In this document: positions 1-9,280 of the stretch, one piece after another | Numbering within the stretch: position 1 is the first letter of the stretch | Layout: each line of letters starts with the position of its first letter | Source: Thiobacillus sp. SCUT-2 | Lineage (GTDB): Bacteria; Pseudomonadota; Gammaproteobacteria; Burkholderiales; Thiobacillaceae | Direction: 5' to 3' | DNA: 64,000 nt | Assembly: GCF_035621355.1 (NCBI RefSeq) | Contig: NZ_CP141769.1 | Location: forward strand, 2,294,001 to 2,358,000 | Made by a program: the position numbers and the translations under genes | Notes under the pieces: model-generated | Database searches by the model: none | Seen by the model: only the letters and a program-made list of their open reading frames with translations | Told to the model about the DNA's origin: nothing

Positions 1-153
1 GTCGGACTCGGCCTCGCAATCGTCCGCAATATCGTCGAGGCGCATGGCGGCAGCGTCGACGCGACCGACCGCAGCGGCGGCGGGGCGTGCTTCAGCCTGC
101 GCCTGCCGCTTGGCGAGCCGCCGCACGTGGCGGAACTGGAGGTCCCGGCATGA
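1..153 (+). CDS. kdpD: Sensor histidine kinase C-terminus, probably KdpD (partial)
   Basis: This is the last 50 codons of a gene that begins before the window. The visible peptide starts [17 protein letters not shown], which is the G2 box of the ATP-binding HATPase_c domain of histidine kinases, and ends in a short hydrophilic tail. The stop codon overlaps the start of the next gene (ATGA at 150-153), so the two are translationally coupled. Because the partner is a clear KdpE, the kinase is inferred to be KdpD, which senses potassium limitation at the membrane. The sensory part cannot be seen, so the name rests on the neighbour. Confidence 0.75.
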   Translation, partial: VGLGLAIVRNIVEAHGGSVDATDRSGGGACFSLRLPLGEPPHVAELEVPA

Positions 154-839
154 GCGAAGACGTCCGGATCCTGGTCGTCGAGGATGATCGCAACATCCGG
201 CAATTCGTGGCCTCGGCGCTCGAGAGCGAGGGCTACCACGTGGCGGCGGCCGGCTCCTTGCGCCAGGCCGGCGTCGAGCTGGGTGCGCGATCGCCCGACC
301 TGGTCATGCTCGACCTCGGCCTGCCCGACGGCGACGGCATCCCGTTCATCCGCGATTTTCGCGGCTGGTCGGCCGTGCCCATCCTGGTGCTCTCCGCCCG
401 TTCGCTGGAGACCGACAAGGTCGCGGCGCTCGACGCCGGTGCGGACGACTACCTGAGCAAGCCCTTCGGCGTGTCGGAGTTGCTGGCGCGCGTGCGCGCC
501 CTGCTGCGGCGCCGCGGCCACGGCAGCGAGCAGGAGCCGCCGCTGATCCGCTTCGGCGACTTCGAGATCGATTGTGTCAACCGCGCGGTCCGGCGCCGCG
601 GCGAGGTGCTGCACCTGACCCAGATCGAATACCGCCTGCTGTTGTGCCTCGCCACCCACCCCGGCCGGGTGATGACGCACCGCCAGCTGCTCGCCCAGGT
701 CTGGGGCGCCCAGGCGGTGGAAAGCCACCAGTACCTGCGCGTCTACGTCGGTCACCTGCGCCAGAAGATCGAGACCGACCCAACCCGGCCCCGCCACATC
801 CTCACCGAAACCGGCGTCGGCTACCGTTTTCAACCCTGA
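150..839 (+). CDS. kdpE: Response regulator KdpE, OmpR/PhoB family
   Basis: A 229-residue response regulator. The receiver domain (about 5-118) has the acidic pair D12/D13, phosphoacceptor D55 in LVMLD, S82 and K104. A winged-helix Trans_reg_C domain follows (about 130-228). The C-terminal stretch THRQLL..VWG and [12 protein letters not shown] closely matches KdpE, the activator of the kdpFABC potassium ATPase operon. ATG 150 is chosen because it overlaps the kinase stop by 4 bases; an in-frame upstream start at 87 would add a tail without receiver similarity. The kdpFABC genes are not in the window and would be expected upstream. fixA starts only 18 bases downstream. Confidence 0.9.
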   Translation: MSEDVRILVVEDDRNIRQFVASALESEGYHVAAAGSLRQAGVELGARSPDLVMLDLGLPDGDGIPFIRDFRGWSAVPILVLSARSLETDKVAALDAGADDYLSKPFGVSELLARVRALLRRRGHGSEQEPPLIRFGDFEIDCVNRAVRRRGEVLHLTQIEYRLLLCLATHPGRVMTHRQLLAQVWGAQAVESHQYLRVYVGHLRQKIETDPTRPRHILTETGVGYRFQP

Positions 840-857
840 GCCCCTCACCCCGTCATC

Positions 858-1709
858 ATGCATATCGTCGTTTGCATCAAGCAGGTCCCCGACAGCGCGC
901 ACATCCGGGTGCACCCCGTCACCAACACGATCATGCGGCAGGGCGTGCCCGCGATCATCAATCCCTACGACCTGTTCGCGATCGAGGCGGCGCTGCGCCT
1001 GAAGGATCAGCTCGGTGGCCACGTCACCGTCATGAGCATGGGGCCGACCCAGGCCGAGCCGGCGCTGCGCAAGGCGATCTCGCTCGGCTGCGACGAGGCC
1101 ATCCTGGTCACCGACCGCATCTTCGCCGGCGCCGACACGCTCGCCACGTCCTATGTACTGGCCAGCGCCATCCGCACGCTGGACCAGGAGCGGCCGGTCG
1201 ACCTGGTGTTCACCGGCAAGCAGACGATCGACGGCGACACCGCCCAGGTCGGCCCCGGCATCGCCAAGCGCATGGACATGCAGCTGCTGACCTACGTGTC
1301 GCGCATCGTCGAGATCGATCCTGCCAAACGGCGCATCGTCGTCGAGCGCCGCGCCGAAGGCGGCGTACAGGTCCTCGAAACCGCGTTGCCCGCGCTGGTG
1401 ACCATGCTCGAGGGAAGCAACGAGGTCCGCTTCGCGTCGACGCCCGACATGTTCCGGGCGGCGCGCGCGACCATCCGCCACTGGGACCGCACCGCCGCCG
1501 GCATCGAAGACATCAAGCAGGTCGGCCTCAAGGGCAGCCCGACCATCGTCAGCCGCGTCTTCGGCCCGACGCCGCGCGCCGAGAAGGCCAGGCTGATTCC
1601 GCTCGACCCGGCCGATCCGGACAGCGCTGCCACCGGCCTGCTCGAGCAGCTTCTCGCCGACATGCCGAAAGTCCGCAAGGAACTCGAGCAGCGCCGCTCG
1701 GCCCCGTAA
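858..1709 (+). CDS. fixA: Electron transfer flavoprotein beta subunit FixA
   Basis: A 283-residue ETF beta family protein beginning MHIVVCIKQVPDS, the typical FixA/EtfB N-terminus. The adenine-nucleotide alpha-hydrolase-like fold carries the conserved stretch AISLGCDEAILVTD and the nucleotide-binding segment TGKQTIDGDTAQVGP. With FixB it forms the heterodimer that holds FAD. In the FixABCX complex it bifurcates electrons from NADH to quinone (via FixC) and to ferredoxin or flavodoxin. It is the first gene of a tight four-gene set (fixA-B-C-X) with gaps or overlaps of under 20 bases. The set starts 18 bases after kdpE with no visible promoter between. In this family the set often supplies low-potential electrons to nitrogenase, but no nif gene is visible here. 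Confidence 0.9.
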   Translation: MHIVVCIKQVPDSAHIRVHPVTNTIMRQGVPAIINPYDLFAIEAALRLKDQLGGHVTVMSMGPTQAEPALRKAISLGCDEAILVTDRIFAGADTLATSYVLASAIRTLDQERPVDLVFTGKQTIDGDTAQVGPGIAKRMDMQLLTYVSRIVEIDPAKRRIVVERRAEGGVQVLETALPALVTMLEGSNEVRFASTPDMFRAARATIRHWDRTAAGIEDIKQVGLKGSPTIVSRVFGPTPRAEKARLIPLDPADPDSAATGLLEQLLADMPKVRKELEQRRSAP

Positions 1710-1726
1710 CCCCGCACTCAGCCGCC

Positions 1727-2818
1727 ATGACCGCCACGCCCCCCGCCAAGCCGCTCAAGAAGCGCAAGATCAAACTCGACGAACACCTGCTCGCCTACCG
1801 CGGCGTCTGGGTCTTCATCGAGAACGAACGCGGACACGTCCATCCGGTGTCCTGGGAACTCATGGGCCAGGGACGCCAGCTCGCCGAGCAATTGCAGGTC
1901 GAGCTGTGCGCCGTGGTCATGGGGGCGCCCGGCGCGGAGCTCGACGCCCTCTGCGAATCCGCGTTCCACTATGGTGCCGACCGTTGCTACCGCGTCGCCA
2001 GCCCCGTGCTGCGGCATTACCGCAACGAACCCTTCACCCAGGCGCTGACCCGGCTTGTCAACGCGCACAAGCCGGAGATCCTGCTCCTGGGCGCCACGGC
2101 ACTCGGCCGCGATCTCGCGGGCTCGGTGGCGACCACGCTGAAAACCGGCCTGACCGCCGACTGCACCGAACTGGCGATCGACCCGGAGGACCGCTGCCTC
2201 CTGTCCACCCGCCCCACCTTCGGCGGCAGCCTCTTGTGCACCATCGTCACGCTCAACTACCGGCCGCAGATGGCCACCGTGCGCCACCGCGTCATGCCGA
2301 TGCCCGAGCCGCAGCCGGAGCGGCGCGGCCTGATCGTCGACTTCGACCCCGGCCTCGTCGAGGACCATGTCGTCACCCGCCTGCTCGAATTCCTGCCCGA
2401 CTCGCAGGACAACACGCCGCACCTGCCCTACGCCGAGATCGTCGTCTCCGGCGGCAAGGGACTCGGCAAGGCGGAGAACTTCCGGCTGGTATGGGCGCTC
2501 GCCGGCGTGCTGGGCGCCGAGGTCGGTGCCACGCGCGCCGCGATCCACGCGGGCTGGATCAGCGCCGACCGCCAGGTCGGGCAGACCGGCAAGACGGTGC
2601 GCCCGGCGCTCTACATCGCGGCGGGTATCTCCGGCGCGATCCAGCACCGGGTCGGCATGGAGGCGTCGGACTGCATCGTCGCGATCAACAGCGACCCGAA
2701 CGCGCCCATCTTCGATTTCGCGCATTACGGCATCGTGGGCGACTGCGTTCAGGTGCTGCCCGCGCTCACCCGCGCATTCGCCCGCCACCTCGGCAGACCG
2801 GTCAAGGAGGTCGCATGA
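1727..2818 (+). CDS. fixB: Electron transfer flavoprotein alpha subunit FixB
   Basis: A 363-residue ETF alpha family protein. The N-terminal domain (about 25-215) is the ETF fold; the C-terminal FAD-binding domain contains the family signature VVSGGKGLGKAENF, VGATRAAIHAGW and QVGQTGKTVRPALYIAAGISGA (in pieces), followed by AINSDPNAPIFDFA. The N-terminus carries a basic extension (KKRKIK) seen in some FixB proteins. ATG 1727 lies 17 bases after the fixA stop and its product aligns with FixB from the first residues; a much longer open frame upstream runs through kdpE and fixA and is not real. The stop overlaps the fixC start (ATGA at 2815-2818). Confidence 0.9.
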   Translation: MTATPPAKPLKKRKIKLDEHLLAYRGVWVFIENERGHVHPVSWELMGQGRQLAEQLQVELCAVVMGAPGAELDALCESAFHYGADRCYRVASPVLRHYRNEPFTQALTRLVNAHKPEILLLGATALGRDLAGSVATTLKTGLTADCTELAIDPEDRCLLSTRPTFGGSLLCTIVTLNYRPQMATVRHRVMPMPEPQPERRGLIVDFDPGLVEDHVVTRLLEFLPDSQDNTPHLPYAEIVVSGGKGLGKAENFRLVWALAGVLGAEVGATRAAIHAGWISADRQVGQTGKTVRPALYIAAGISGAIQHRVGMEASDCIVAINSDPNAPIFDFAHYGIVGDCVQVLPALTRAFARHLGRPVKEVA

Positions 2819-4116
2819 GCGAGAAATTCGACGTCATCGTGGTCGGCGCGGGGCCGGCCGGCAACGCAGCCGCCTACACCCTCGCCAAGGCAGGCCTCAG
2901 CGTCCTGCAGATCGAACGCGGCGAATACCCGGGGTCGAAGAACGTGCAGGGCGCGATCCTGTACGCCGACGCGCTCGAGCGCCTGATCCCCGACTTCCGC
3001 GAAAGTGCGCCGCTGGAGCGCCACATCATCGAGCAGCGGATGTGGGTGCTCGACGCGGAATCGTACATTGGCGGCCATTACCGCTCCGCCGAGTTCGCCC
3101 GACCGCCCCACAACCGCTACACGATCATCCGGGCGCGCTTCGACAAGTGGTTCGCCGACCAGGTGCAGAAGGCCGGCGCGCTGCTGCTGTGCGAGACGAC
3201 GGTGAAGGCGCTGCTGCGCGACGCGCAGGGCAGGGTCATCGGCGTCGAGGTCGAGCGTGATGAGGGCCGCATCTATGCCGACGCCGTGATCCTCGCCGAC
3301 GGCGCAAATTCGCTCGTCGCGACGCGCGCAGGGCTGCGCGAGGACATCCGGCCGGAGCACGCCGCGCTGGCTGTGAAGGAGGTCATCTTCCTGCCCAAGG
3401 AAACGATCGACGCGCGCTTCAACCTGAAGGGCCAGGAAGGCGCAGTGATCGAGATGGTGGGCGGCATCACCCACGGCATGCTCGGCACCGGCTTCCTCTA
3501 CACGAACAAGGACTCAATCTCGATCGGCATCGGCTGCATGCTGTCGGACCTCAAGCGCCAGCGCCTCTCGCCGGTGGAACTACTGGAAGGGATGAAGGCA
3601 CATCCCGCGGTTGCGTCACTGATCGCCGAGGGCGAGCCACGCGAATATGCCGCGCACCTCATTCCCGAGGGGGGCTACGACGCGCTGCCGCAGTTGTATG
3701 GCGACGGCTGGATGCTGGTCGGCGATTCGGCCGGCTTCGTCAACGCCATGCACCGGGAAGGCTCGAATCTGGCGATGACGACCGGCCAGTTCGCGGCGGA
3801 GACGCTGATCGAACTCTTTCGCGAAAAGCAGCCGGCGACCGCGGCCAACCTGGCACGCTATCGCAGCCGGCTCGACGCCAGCTTCGTCATGAAGGACCTG
3901 AAGAAGTATCGCCGCCTGCCGGTGACGCTCGAGCGTCACCGGCAGTTCCTGACCGACTACCCGGCCCTGCTCAACCAGGCCGCCCACACCATGATCCGCG
4001 TCGATGGCGTGGACAAGCGCCGCAAGGAGAAGGAGATTCTCGAGGCCTTCCGCGAACGGCGCTCTCTGCTGGGCTTGCTGGGCGACGCCTTCCGCCTCTG
4101 GCGGGCCACCCGATAA
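2815..4116 (+). CDS. fixC: FixC flavoprotein, ETF:quinone oxidoreductase-like
   Basis: A 433-residue FAD-dependent oxidoreductase. The N-terminus FDVIVVGAGPAGNAAAY is a Rossmann dinucleotide-binding motif (residues about 5-21) and a second FAD contact, GDSAGFVNAMHREGSN, lies near residue 300-320. Family members named FixC resemble the ETF:ubiquinone oxidoreductase but lack its own iron-sulfur domain, which is supplied in trans by FixX, encoded next. It is thought to deliver the high-potential branch of bifurcated electrons to the quinone pool at the membrane. It overlaps fixB by 4 bases and is followed after 10 bases by fixX, so stoichiometric co-expression is likely. Confidence 0.9.
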   Translation: MSEKFDVIVVGAGPAGNAAAYTLAKAGLSVLQIERGEYPGSKNVQGAILYADALERLIPDFRESAPLERHIIEQRMWVLDAESYIGGHYRSAEFARPPHNRYTIIRARFDKWFADQVQKAGALLLCETTVKALLRDAQGRVIGVEVERDEGRIYADAVILADGANSLVATRAGLREDIRPEHAALAVKEVIFLPKETIDARFNLKGQEGAVIEMVGGITHGMLGTGFLYTNKDSISIGIGCMLSDLKRQRLSPVELLEGMKAHPAVASLIAEGEPREYAAHLIPEGGYDALPQLYGDGWMLVGDSAGFVNAMHREGSNLAMTTGQFAAETLIELFREKQPATAANLARYRSRLDASFVMKDLKKYRRLPVTLERHRQFLTDYPALLNQAAHTMIRVDGVDKRRKEKEILEAFRERRSLLGLLGDAFRLWRATR

Positions 4117-4126
4117 GGAGAGTGCC

Positions 4127-4426
4127 ATGACGCCCACCGTCCAGGCCCTGATCGAAAAGAAACTCTATCTCAACCGCTATCGCGTCGATGCCGGCCGACC
4201 GCACATCCGGATCAAGGACGCCGAAATCTGCGCGACCCGCTGCGAAGCCCAAGCATGCGTGGTGTGCTGCCCCGCCGGCTGCTGGAGCAGCGAATCAGGC
4301 CGGGTCAGCCTGATCACCGACGGCTGTCTCGAATGCGGCACCTGCCGTATCATCTGCGACCAGTTCAACAACGTCGACTGGGATTACCCGCGCGGCGGCT
4401 TCGGCATCCTGTATAAGTTCGGATGA
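4127..4426 (+). CDS. fixX: Ferredoxin-like protein FixX
   Basis: A 99-residue ferredoxin-like protein. Two cysteine groups are visible: CATRCEAQACVVCCPAGCW (about 36-54) and CLECGTCRIICDQ (about 68-80). The ending DWDYPRGGFGILYKFG is the conserved C-terminus of FixX. FixX provides the iron-sulfur cluster that passes electrons between the FixAB flavoprotein/FixC and quinone. A good ribosome binding site (AAGGAG) lies 8 bases before ATG 4127. This completes an intact fixABCX set. Only the second group has the CxxCxxC spacing with a following C expected for a 4Fe-4S site; the first group is degenerate. Confidence 0.88.
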   Translation: MTPTVQALIEKKLYLNRYRVDAGRPHIRIKDAEICATRCEAQACVVCCPAGCWSSESGRVSLITDGCLECGTCRIICDQFNNVDWDYPRGGFGILYKFG

Positions 4427-4448
4427 GTCGTCGCGGACACTCACGGAC

Positions 4449-6323
4449 ATGAATGAGCCTCACCAGGCGCATCGCAACACCCGCGCGCTTGCCCTCGGCG
4501 CACTCGGCGTCGTCTTCGGCGACATCGGCACCAGCCCCCTCTACACGATGAAGGAGGTGTTCGGCGGGCACCACCTGATGCTGAGCCCCGACAATGTGCT
4601 GGGTATCCTCTCGCTGATCTTCTGGGAACTGATCCTGGTCGTGTCGGTGAAGTACGTCCTCATCATGATGCGGGCCGACAACAAGGGCGAAGGCGGCATC
4701 CTCGCCCTCCTCGCGCTGGTGCAGGGCCAGGCCCCGCTGGCCTCGCGCAGCCGCCTGCTGCTGATGTCTCTCGGCTTTCTCGGTGCATCGTTCTTCTTCG
4801 GCGACAGCCTGATCACCCCGGCGATCTCGGTGCTTTCCGCCGTCGAAGGCCTGCAGATCGGGGCACCCGCGCTGCATCCGTTCATCGAGCCGCTCGCGCT
4901 CGGCATCCTGGTCGGGCTGTTCGTCATCCAGCGCCAGGGCACCGCCGCCATCGGCACGCTGTTCGGCCCGCTCATGCTGATCTGGTTCGGCGTCCTCGGC
5001 CTGCTCGGCGCGCTCGGCATCGCGCGGCACCCCCAGGTGATCGAGGCGGTCCTGCCGATTCATGCCCTGCATTTCTTCGCCAGCCACGGCACCGCCAGCC
5101 TGCTCATCCTCGGCGCAGTGGTGCTGGCGATCACCGGCGCGGAAGCGCTTTACGCCGACATGGGCCACTTCGGCCGCCGTCCGATCCAGCGGGTCTGGTT
5201 CGCCTACGTCCTGCCGACCCTGGTGCTCAACTACTTCGGCCAGGGCGCGCTGCTGCTCGCCGAGCCCGGCGCCCTGCGCAACCCGTTTTACCTGCTCGCG
5301 CCGGGCTGGGCGCTCTATCCGATGATCGGCCTCGCCACCGCGGCAACCGTGATCGCCTCGCAGGCGGTCATCTCGGGCGCCTTCTCGGTGACGCGCCAGG
5401 TGATCCAGATGGGCTACGCACCGCGCCTGGTCATCCGCCACACCTCGGCGACCGAAGCGGGCCAGATCTACATTCCCTTCGTGAACTGGACGCTGGCAAC
5501 CGGCATCGCGCTCCTGGTGCTCGGCTTCCGCAACTCGGGCAACCTGGCCGCCGCATACGGGATCGCCGTGACCGGCACCTTCGTCATCAGCACGCTGCTG
5601 GTGGGCATGGTCATGCGCGTGCGCTGGGATCTCGGCCCCACGCTGACGCTCGCCGGCGTGGCTGCCTTCCTCGTGATCGACCTTGCCTTCTTCGGCGCCA
5701 ACGCGGCCAAGATCCCCGACGGCGGCTGGCTTCCGCTGCTCGTGGCGCTCGTGGTGTTCACGCTGCTCGTGACCTGGAAGCGGGGACGCGAGATCGTGCT
5801 GCAGCGCCTGCAGGAGAACGCACAGCCGCTCGCACCCTTCGTCGAGATGCTGCTCGCTTACCCACCGCTTCGGGTGCCCGGTACCGCCGTGTTCATGACC
5901 GCCGACGCGCGCGGCGCCCCCTCCGCGCTGCTGCACAACCTCAAGCACAACAAGGTGCTCCATGAACGCGTGGTGATCCTGAACGTGCGCTACGCCGAGG
6001 TGCCGTTCGTGCCGCCGGAACGCCGTCTGGAGATGACCCGGCTGGCCGAGGGCTTCTACCACGTCGTCATCCGCTACGGCTTCATGGACGACGTCGACAT
6101 CCCCAGGGCCCTGGCGGAATGCCCCTGCGGCATGCAGTTCGAGCTGATGGACACGACCTTCTTCTTCAGCCGCGAGAACGTCATCCCCACCCGCGGCGAA
6201 GGCATGATGCTGTGGCGCGAACACCTGTTCGCGACGATGGCACGCAACGCGGCGAGCCCGATGACCTTCTTCCGGATTCCCGCCAACCGCGTCGTCGAGC
6301 TCGGCGCCCAGCTCGAAATCTGA
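4449..6323 (+). CDS. kup: Low-affinity potassium transporter Kup
   Basis: A 624-residue member of the KUP/HAK/KT potassium uptake family. The N-terminus LGALGVVFGDIGTSPLYT is the family signature and the first membrane helix; about twelve hydrophobic segments follow up to residue 440, then a soluble C-terminal domain (about 450-624). Kup imports K+ with protons through the inner membrane and works when Kdp is not induced. It lies 22 bases after fixX on the same strand, so it may be read from the fix transcript. The placement of kdpDE, fixABCX and kup together is unusual. Length is normal for the family (about 620-630). Confidence 0.93.
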   Translation: MNEPHQAHRNTRALALGALGVVFGDIGTSPLYTMKEVFGGHHLMLSPDNVLGILSLIFWELILVVSVKYVLIMMRADNKGEGGILALLALVQGQAPLASRSRLLLMSLGFLGASFFFGDSLITPAISVLSAVEGLQIGAPALHPFIEPLALGILVGLFVIQRQGTAAIGTLFGPLMLIWFGVLGLLGALGIARHPQVIEAVLPIHALHFFASHGTASLLILGAVVLAITGAEALYADMGHFGRRPIQRVWFAYVLPTLVLNYFGQGALLLAEPGALRNPFYLLAPGWALYPMIGLATAATVIASQAVISGAFSVTRQVIQMGYAPRLVIRHTSATEAGQIYIPFVNWTLATGIALLVLGFRNSGNLAAAYGIAVTGTFVISTLLVGMVMRVRWDLGPTLTLAGVAAFLVIDLAFFGANAAKIPDGGWLPLLVALVVFTLLVTWKRGREIVLQRLQENAQPLAPFVEMLLAYPPLRVPGTAVFMTADARGAPSALLHNLKHNKVLHERVVILNVRYAEVPFVPPERRLEMTRLAEGFYHVVIRYGFMDDVDIPRALAECPCGMQFELMDTTFFFSRENVIPTRGEGMMLWREHLFATMARNAASPMTFFRIPANRVVELGAQLEI

Positions 6324-6354
6324 GCGGGCCCTTTCGCGCCGTCCCCGCTGCATC

Positions 6355-6371
6355 GCCGGCGGTCCGCCGGC
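6355..6371. terminator. GC-rich inverted repeat between convergent genes
   Basis: GCCGGC (6355-6360) and GCCGGC (6366-6371) can pair, extended by GG/CC, in the 57-base gap between convergent kup and the HD-GYP gene. There is no T-run on either side, so this is at best a weak or Rho-assisted stop. Confidence 0.25.
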
Positions 6372-6380
6372 ACGGGAGAC

Positions 6381-7655
6381 TCAGGCGCCGCGGTTGCCGG
6401 CGAGCCCGTTTTCCGTGAAGTAGCTGATCCGCGTGCGCGGATCGAGATAGGCCAGCACGGCACGATCCAGCTCGGCCGGGCGCAGGGTCTTCGCGACGGA
6501 GACCTCGGGCGACTCCCGCAGATCCAGCCACAGGGCCTCCTCCTTGGGAACGTCGGGATCGTGGATCAGCAAGGAGGGATGCAGCAGCCGCCCCGGATTG
6601 ACGCTCATGACCAGACCGATCCGGCCGTCGCTCAGCTGCACGACGCTCCCCGGCGGGTAGACCCCCATGCTGCGGACGAACAGCTGCAGCAGCACCGGAT
6701 CGTATTTCGCCGGCTCTTTCTTGAACATGAAGGCGATTGCCTCGGCCGGCGTCATGGAGTCCGCGGGATTGGGCCGATTGCAATAGGTGTCGAAGGCGTT
6801 GGTGATGCCGGCGATGCGCGCAAGCCGGCCGATCTGGTCGCCCGCAAGTCCACGCGGATAACCGCTCCCGTCGAGCAGCTCGTGGTGCATGGCGATCACC
6901 TCCAGCGCGGCGGGCGGGAGGCCGGGCAGGTGCCGAGCCATGTCGACGCCGTAGGCGACGTGCTGCTGGTAGAAGCTCAGCTCGGCCTTCGTCCACGGCG
7001 CCTTGTTGAGCAGGATCTGGCTCGGGATCTTTTCACGACCGATGTCGTGCAGCAGCGTGCCGAGGCCGAGTGCACGCATCGCCTCGGCGTCCAGCTGCGC
7101 CTCCTTGCCCAGGATCAGCGCCAGCATCGTGACGTTGAGGGCATGGTAATACGCGTTCTCGTCGCCCGCCTTCGCGTTCACGAGGTGAAGGACGACATCC
7201 TTGTCGGCCAGCATCGCGTCCACCATGTCGGACACGAGCCCCTGCGCCTGCTGCATCGATTCGCCGGGCTTCGCGAAGAAATTGCGCAGCAACGACTTTA
7301 CCGCGGACGCGCCGGCCGCGAACTGCCGTTCGCATCGGCCGAGCGCCTCGCGCTGGCGCGCCAGCTTCTCGCGCCGCGCGCGCTTCTCCGCCCACATCGC
7401 CTCCATCTCGGGATCGGGCTCGGCCGGCGGGGGCGGCGGCGCACCGGGCGCGGGCGGCGGCAGGGGCGGCACGTCGCTCCTCCTGGCGTCCCACAGCACG
7501 TGCGAAATGCCCAGCGCGCGCAGTTGCTGCACCTGCTTTTCGCTGCGGATCTTGAAGCTGCTGAACAGGAAGGGATGATCCATCCAGGATTCGATCCGGA
7601 TATGCAGTCCCACCCGCAGCTGATCGACGCTGATGCGTTGTTCCCGTTCGCTCAT
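6381..7655 (-). CDS. HD-GYP domain protein with N-terminal DUF3391, c-di-GMP phosphodiesterase-like
   Basis: A 424-residue cytoplasmic protein. The N-terminal DUF3391 region (about 7-60) is followed by a proline-rich and then charged linker (63-108) and the HD-GYP domain (about 155-330). The metal-binding HD pair is at 203-204 (LLHDIGREKIP), HHE at 257-259 and the intact GYP motif at 265-267 (DGSGYP). HD-GYP enzymes hydrolyse c-di-GMP to pGpG or GMP. The usual HDIGK lysine is arginine here (R207), a conservative change of uncertain effect. It follows pdxJ by 24 bases on the same strand and may be the last gene of that operon. A c-di-GMP riboswitch lies 42 kb away in the same window. Confidence 0.9.
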   Translation of the reverse strand: MSEREQRISVDQLRVGLHIRIESWMDHPFLFSSFKIRSEKQVQQLRALGISHVLWDARRSDVPPLPPPAPGAPPPPPAEPDPEMEAMWAEKRARREKLARQREALGRCERQFAAGASAVKSLLRNFFAKPGESMQQAQGLVSDMVDAMLADKDVVLHLVNAKAGDENAYYHALNVTMLALILGKEAQLDAEAMRALGLGTLLHDIGREKIPSQILLNKAPWTKAELSFYQQHVAYGVDMARHLPGLPPAALEVIAMHHELLDGSGYPRGLAGDQIGRLARIAGITNAFDTYCNRPNPADSMTPAEAIAFMFKKEPAKYDPVLLQLFVRSMGVYPPGSVVQLSDGRIGLVMSVNPGRLLHPSLLIHDPDVPKEEALWLDLRESPEVSVAKTLRPAELDRAVLAYLDPRTRISYFTENGLAGNRGA

Positions 7656-7679
7656 CGGTCAAGTCAGAAGCCGGGCCGC

Positions 7680-8408
7680 TCAGCCGGCGGCTTCGGTCAT
7701 CAGCCGCTTCATCTCTGCCACGGCATCCTGCCAGCCGACGAACAGCGCCTGCGCCACGATCGCGTGGCCGATGTTGAGTTCGTGGATGCCGGGCAGCGCG
7801 GCGATCGGCTGCACGTTGTGGTAGGTCAGGCCGTGTCCGGCGTTCACCGTCAGGCCGAGGCTGCGGCCGTAGGCGACGGCCATGCGGATGCGCTCGAACT
7901 CGGCGACGCGCTCGGCACCGGTCGCGGCGTCGGCATAGTGGCCGGTGTGGATCTCGACCACCGGCGCCCCCGCCGCGTGTGCGGCATCGAGCTGGGCGAA
8001 GTCGGCGTCGATGAAGAGCGAGACGCGGATGCCGGCATCCGCCAGCCGCTTGCAGGCGTCCGTCAGCCTGGGCAGCTGGTTCGCGACGTCGAGGCCGCCC
8101 TCGGTCGTGAGTTCCTCGCGCTTTTCCGGCACCAGGCAGACGTCCTGGGGTTTCGTTGCGATCGCGACGCCGAGCATTTCCTCGGTGACGGCCATCTCGA
8201 GGTTCATCTTGGTCTTCAGCACCTGGCGGAGGATGGCGACGTCGGCGTCCTGGATATGGCGGCGGTCTTCCCGGAGATGCAGGGTGATCGAGTCGGCGCC
8301 GGCGGTCTCCGCCACGAGCGCCGCCTCGACCGGACTGGGGTAGCGGGTCTTGCGCGCCTGGCGCAGCGTGGCGATGTGGTCGATGTTGACGCCGAGGAAG
8401 ATGCTCAT
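7680..8408 (-). CDS. pdxJ: Pyridoxine 5'-phosphate synthase PdxJ
   Basis: A 242-residue TIM-barrel enzyme beginning [20 protein letters not shown], the conserved PdxJ start. It condenses 1-deoxy-D-xylulose 5-phosphate with 3-amino-2-oxopropyl phosphate to give pyridoxine 5'-phosphate, the last ring-forming step of DXP-dependent vitamin B6 synthesis. Visible family motifs include [14 protein letters not shown] (substrate and phosphate contacts) and [12 protein letters not shown] near the C-terminus. The ATG overlaps the recO stop (ATGA at 8405-8408), showing translational coupling. The recO-pdxJ pair is widespread in proteobacteria. Confidence 0.95.
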   Translation of the reverse strand: MSIFLGVNIDHIATLRQARKTRYPSPVEAALVAETAGADSITLHLREDRRHIQDADVAILRQVLKTKMNLEMAVTEEMLGVAIATKPQDVCLVPEKREELTTEGGLDVANQLPRLTDACKRLADAGIRVSLFIDADFAQLDAAHAAGAPVVEIHTGHYADAATGAERVAEFERIRMAVAYGRSLGLTVNAGHGLTYHNVQPIAALPGIHELNIGHAIVAQALFVGWQDAVAEMKRLMTEAAG

Positions 8409-9154
8409 GGATTCAGGTCGGTGAGTTCGCGCAGCAGCTGGCGAGTATAAAGCGGCTTGGCGCCGAGCGTGTGGTTGATCAGCGTGCGCATCAGCGCCTT
8501 CGCCTCGACGAGCGTGGCCGGCCGCTCGAAGCGGTCGGCGGCAAGATCGAGCAGCGTCTGGCCGGACACCGGGCAGCCGGGCTGCCCGATCGCGTCCATG
8601 CCCCCCTGGGCGCGCAGCGCGCCCCGCTCGGGCTGGTAGACGTAGCGCGCCGCCGGGTCGACGGCGGCCCCGCTGTCGGCATCGACCTCGAACGTGGCGC
8701 CATAGCCGATCTCGGCGAGCAGGTTCTTCTCGAAGCGGCGCAGGATGCGCTCGAAATCCGCACTGCTCGCCTCGCCGGCCAGCAGTTCGAGCGTCTCGAC
8801 GTAGCGGTCGTACAGGCGCTCGTGGGGGTCGCCGCGCGCCAGCAGCCGTAGCAGCAGCTCGTTGAGGTAGAAGCCGCACATCAGCGCGCGTCCCTGCGGC
8901 GCGATGAGGCCGCCCAGCCATTCGGCGCCATGCAGGGTCTTCATCTCCGCCTTGCCGAACCACGACAGCAGGAGCGGCGTGAAAGGCTGCATCAGGCCGC
9001 GCAGCGCCGACGCCGGCCGCCGTGCGCCGCGCGCGATCAGCGCGACGCGACCATGGCCGCGCGTGAAGACTTCCGCCACCACGCTGGTTTCCTTGAACGG
9101 ATAGGTGTGGAGGACGAAGCCGGGCTCGTTGTCGATGCGGACGTCGCCGGACAT
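8405..9154 (-). CDS. recO: DNA repair protein RecO
   Basis: A 249-residue protein with an N-terminal OB fold (about 10-85) and a helical C-terminal domain. RecO works with RecR to load RecA onto SSB-coated single-stranded DNA in the RecF pathway. The sequence [25 protein letters not shown] and the ARGARRP stretch are typical of betaproteobacterial RecO; the C-terminal LRELTDL is also conserved. A 126-base gap separates it from era upstream, in which I see no clear terminator; it could hold a recO promoter. Length is normal for the family. Confidence 0.93.
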   Translation of the reverse strand: MSGDVRIDNEPGFVLHTYPFKETSVVAEVFTRGHGRVALIARGARRPASALRGLMQPFTPLLLSWFGKAEMKTLHGAEWLGGLIAPQGRALMCGFYLNELLLRLLARGDPHERLYDRYVETLELLAGEASSADFERILRRFEKNLLAEIGYGATFEVDADSGAAVDPAARYVYQPERGALRAQGGMDAIGQPGCPVSGQTLLDLAADRFERPATLVEAKALMRTLINHTLGAKPLYTRQLLRELTDLNP

Positions 9155-9280
9155 GTCGAAACCCTTATCCGCGAAGCTCGCGCACGGGCGAAAAGCCGCT
9201 CAAGCCTCTGGGCGTGAGGCCGGTAGGCATTGCGCGATCACGTCGTTCCATCATCCCGCCGCGTGCCTTCGCTGGGAATC

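Noticed and set aside
572..1726. 385-codon extension in front of fixB in the same frame
   Set aside because: It runs through kdpE and fixA in another frame and is arginine- and proline-rich; FixB similarity begins at ATG 1727.
4365..6353. Long minus-strand open frame of 662 residues opposite kup
   Set aside because: It mirrors the kup coding region, is rich in H, R, E and Q from codon-position effects of high GC, and has no domain pattern. Kup on the plus strand is certain.
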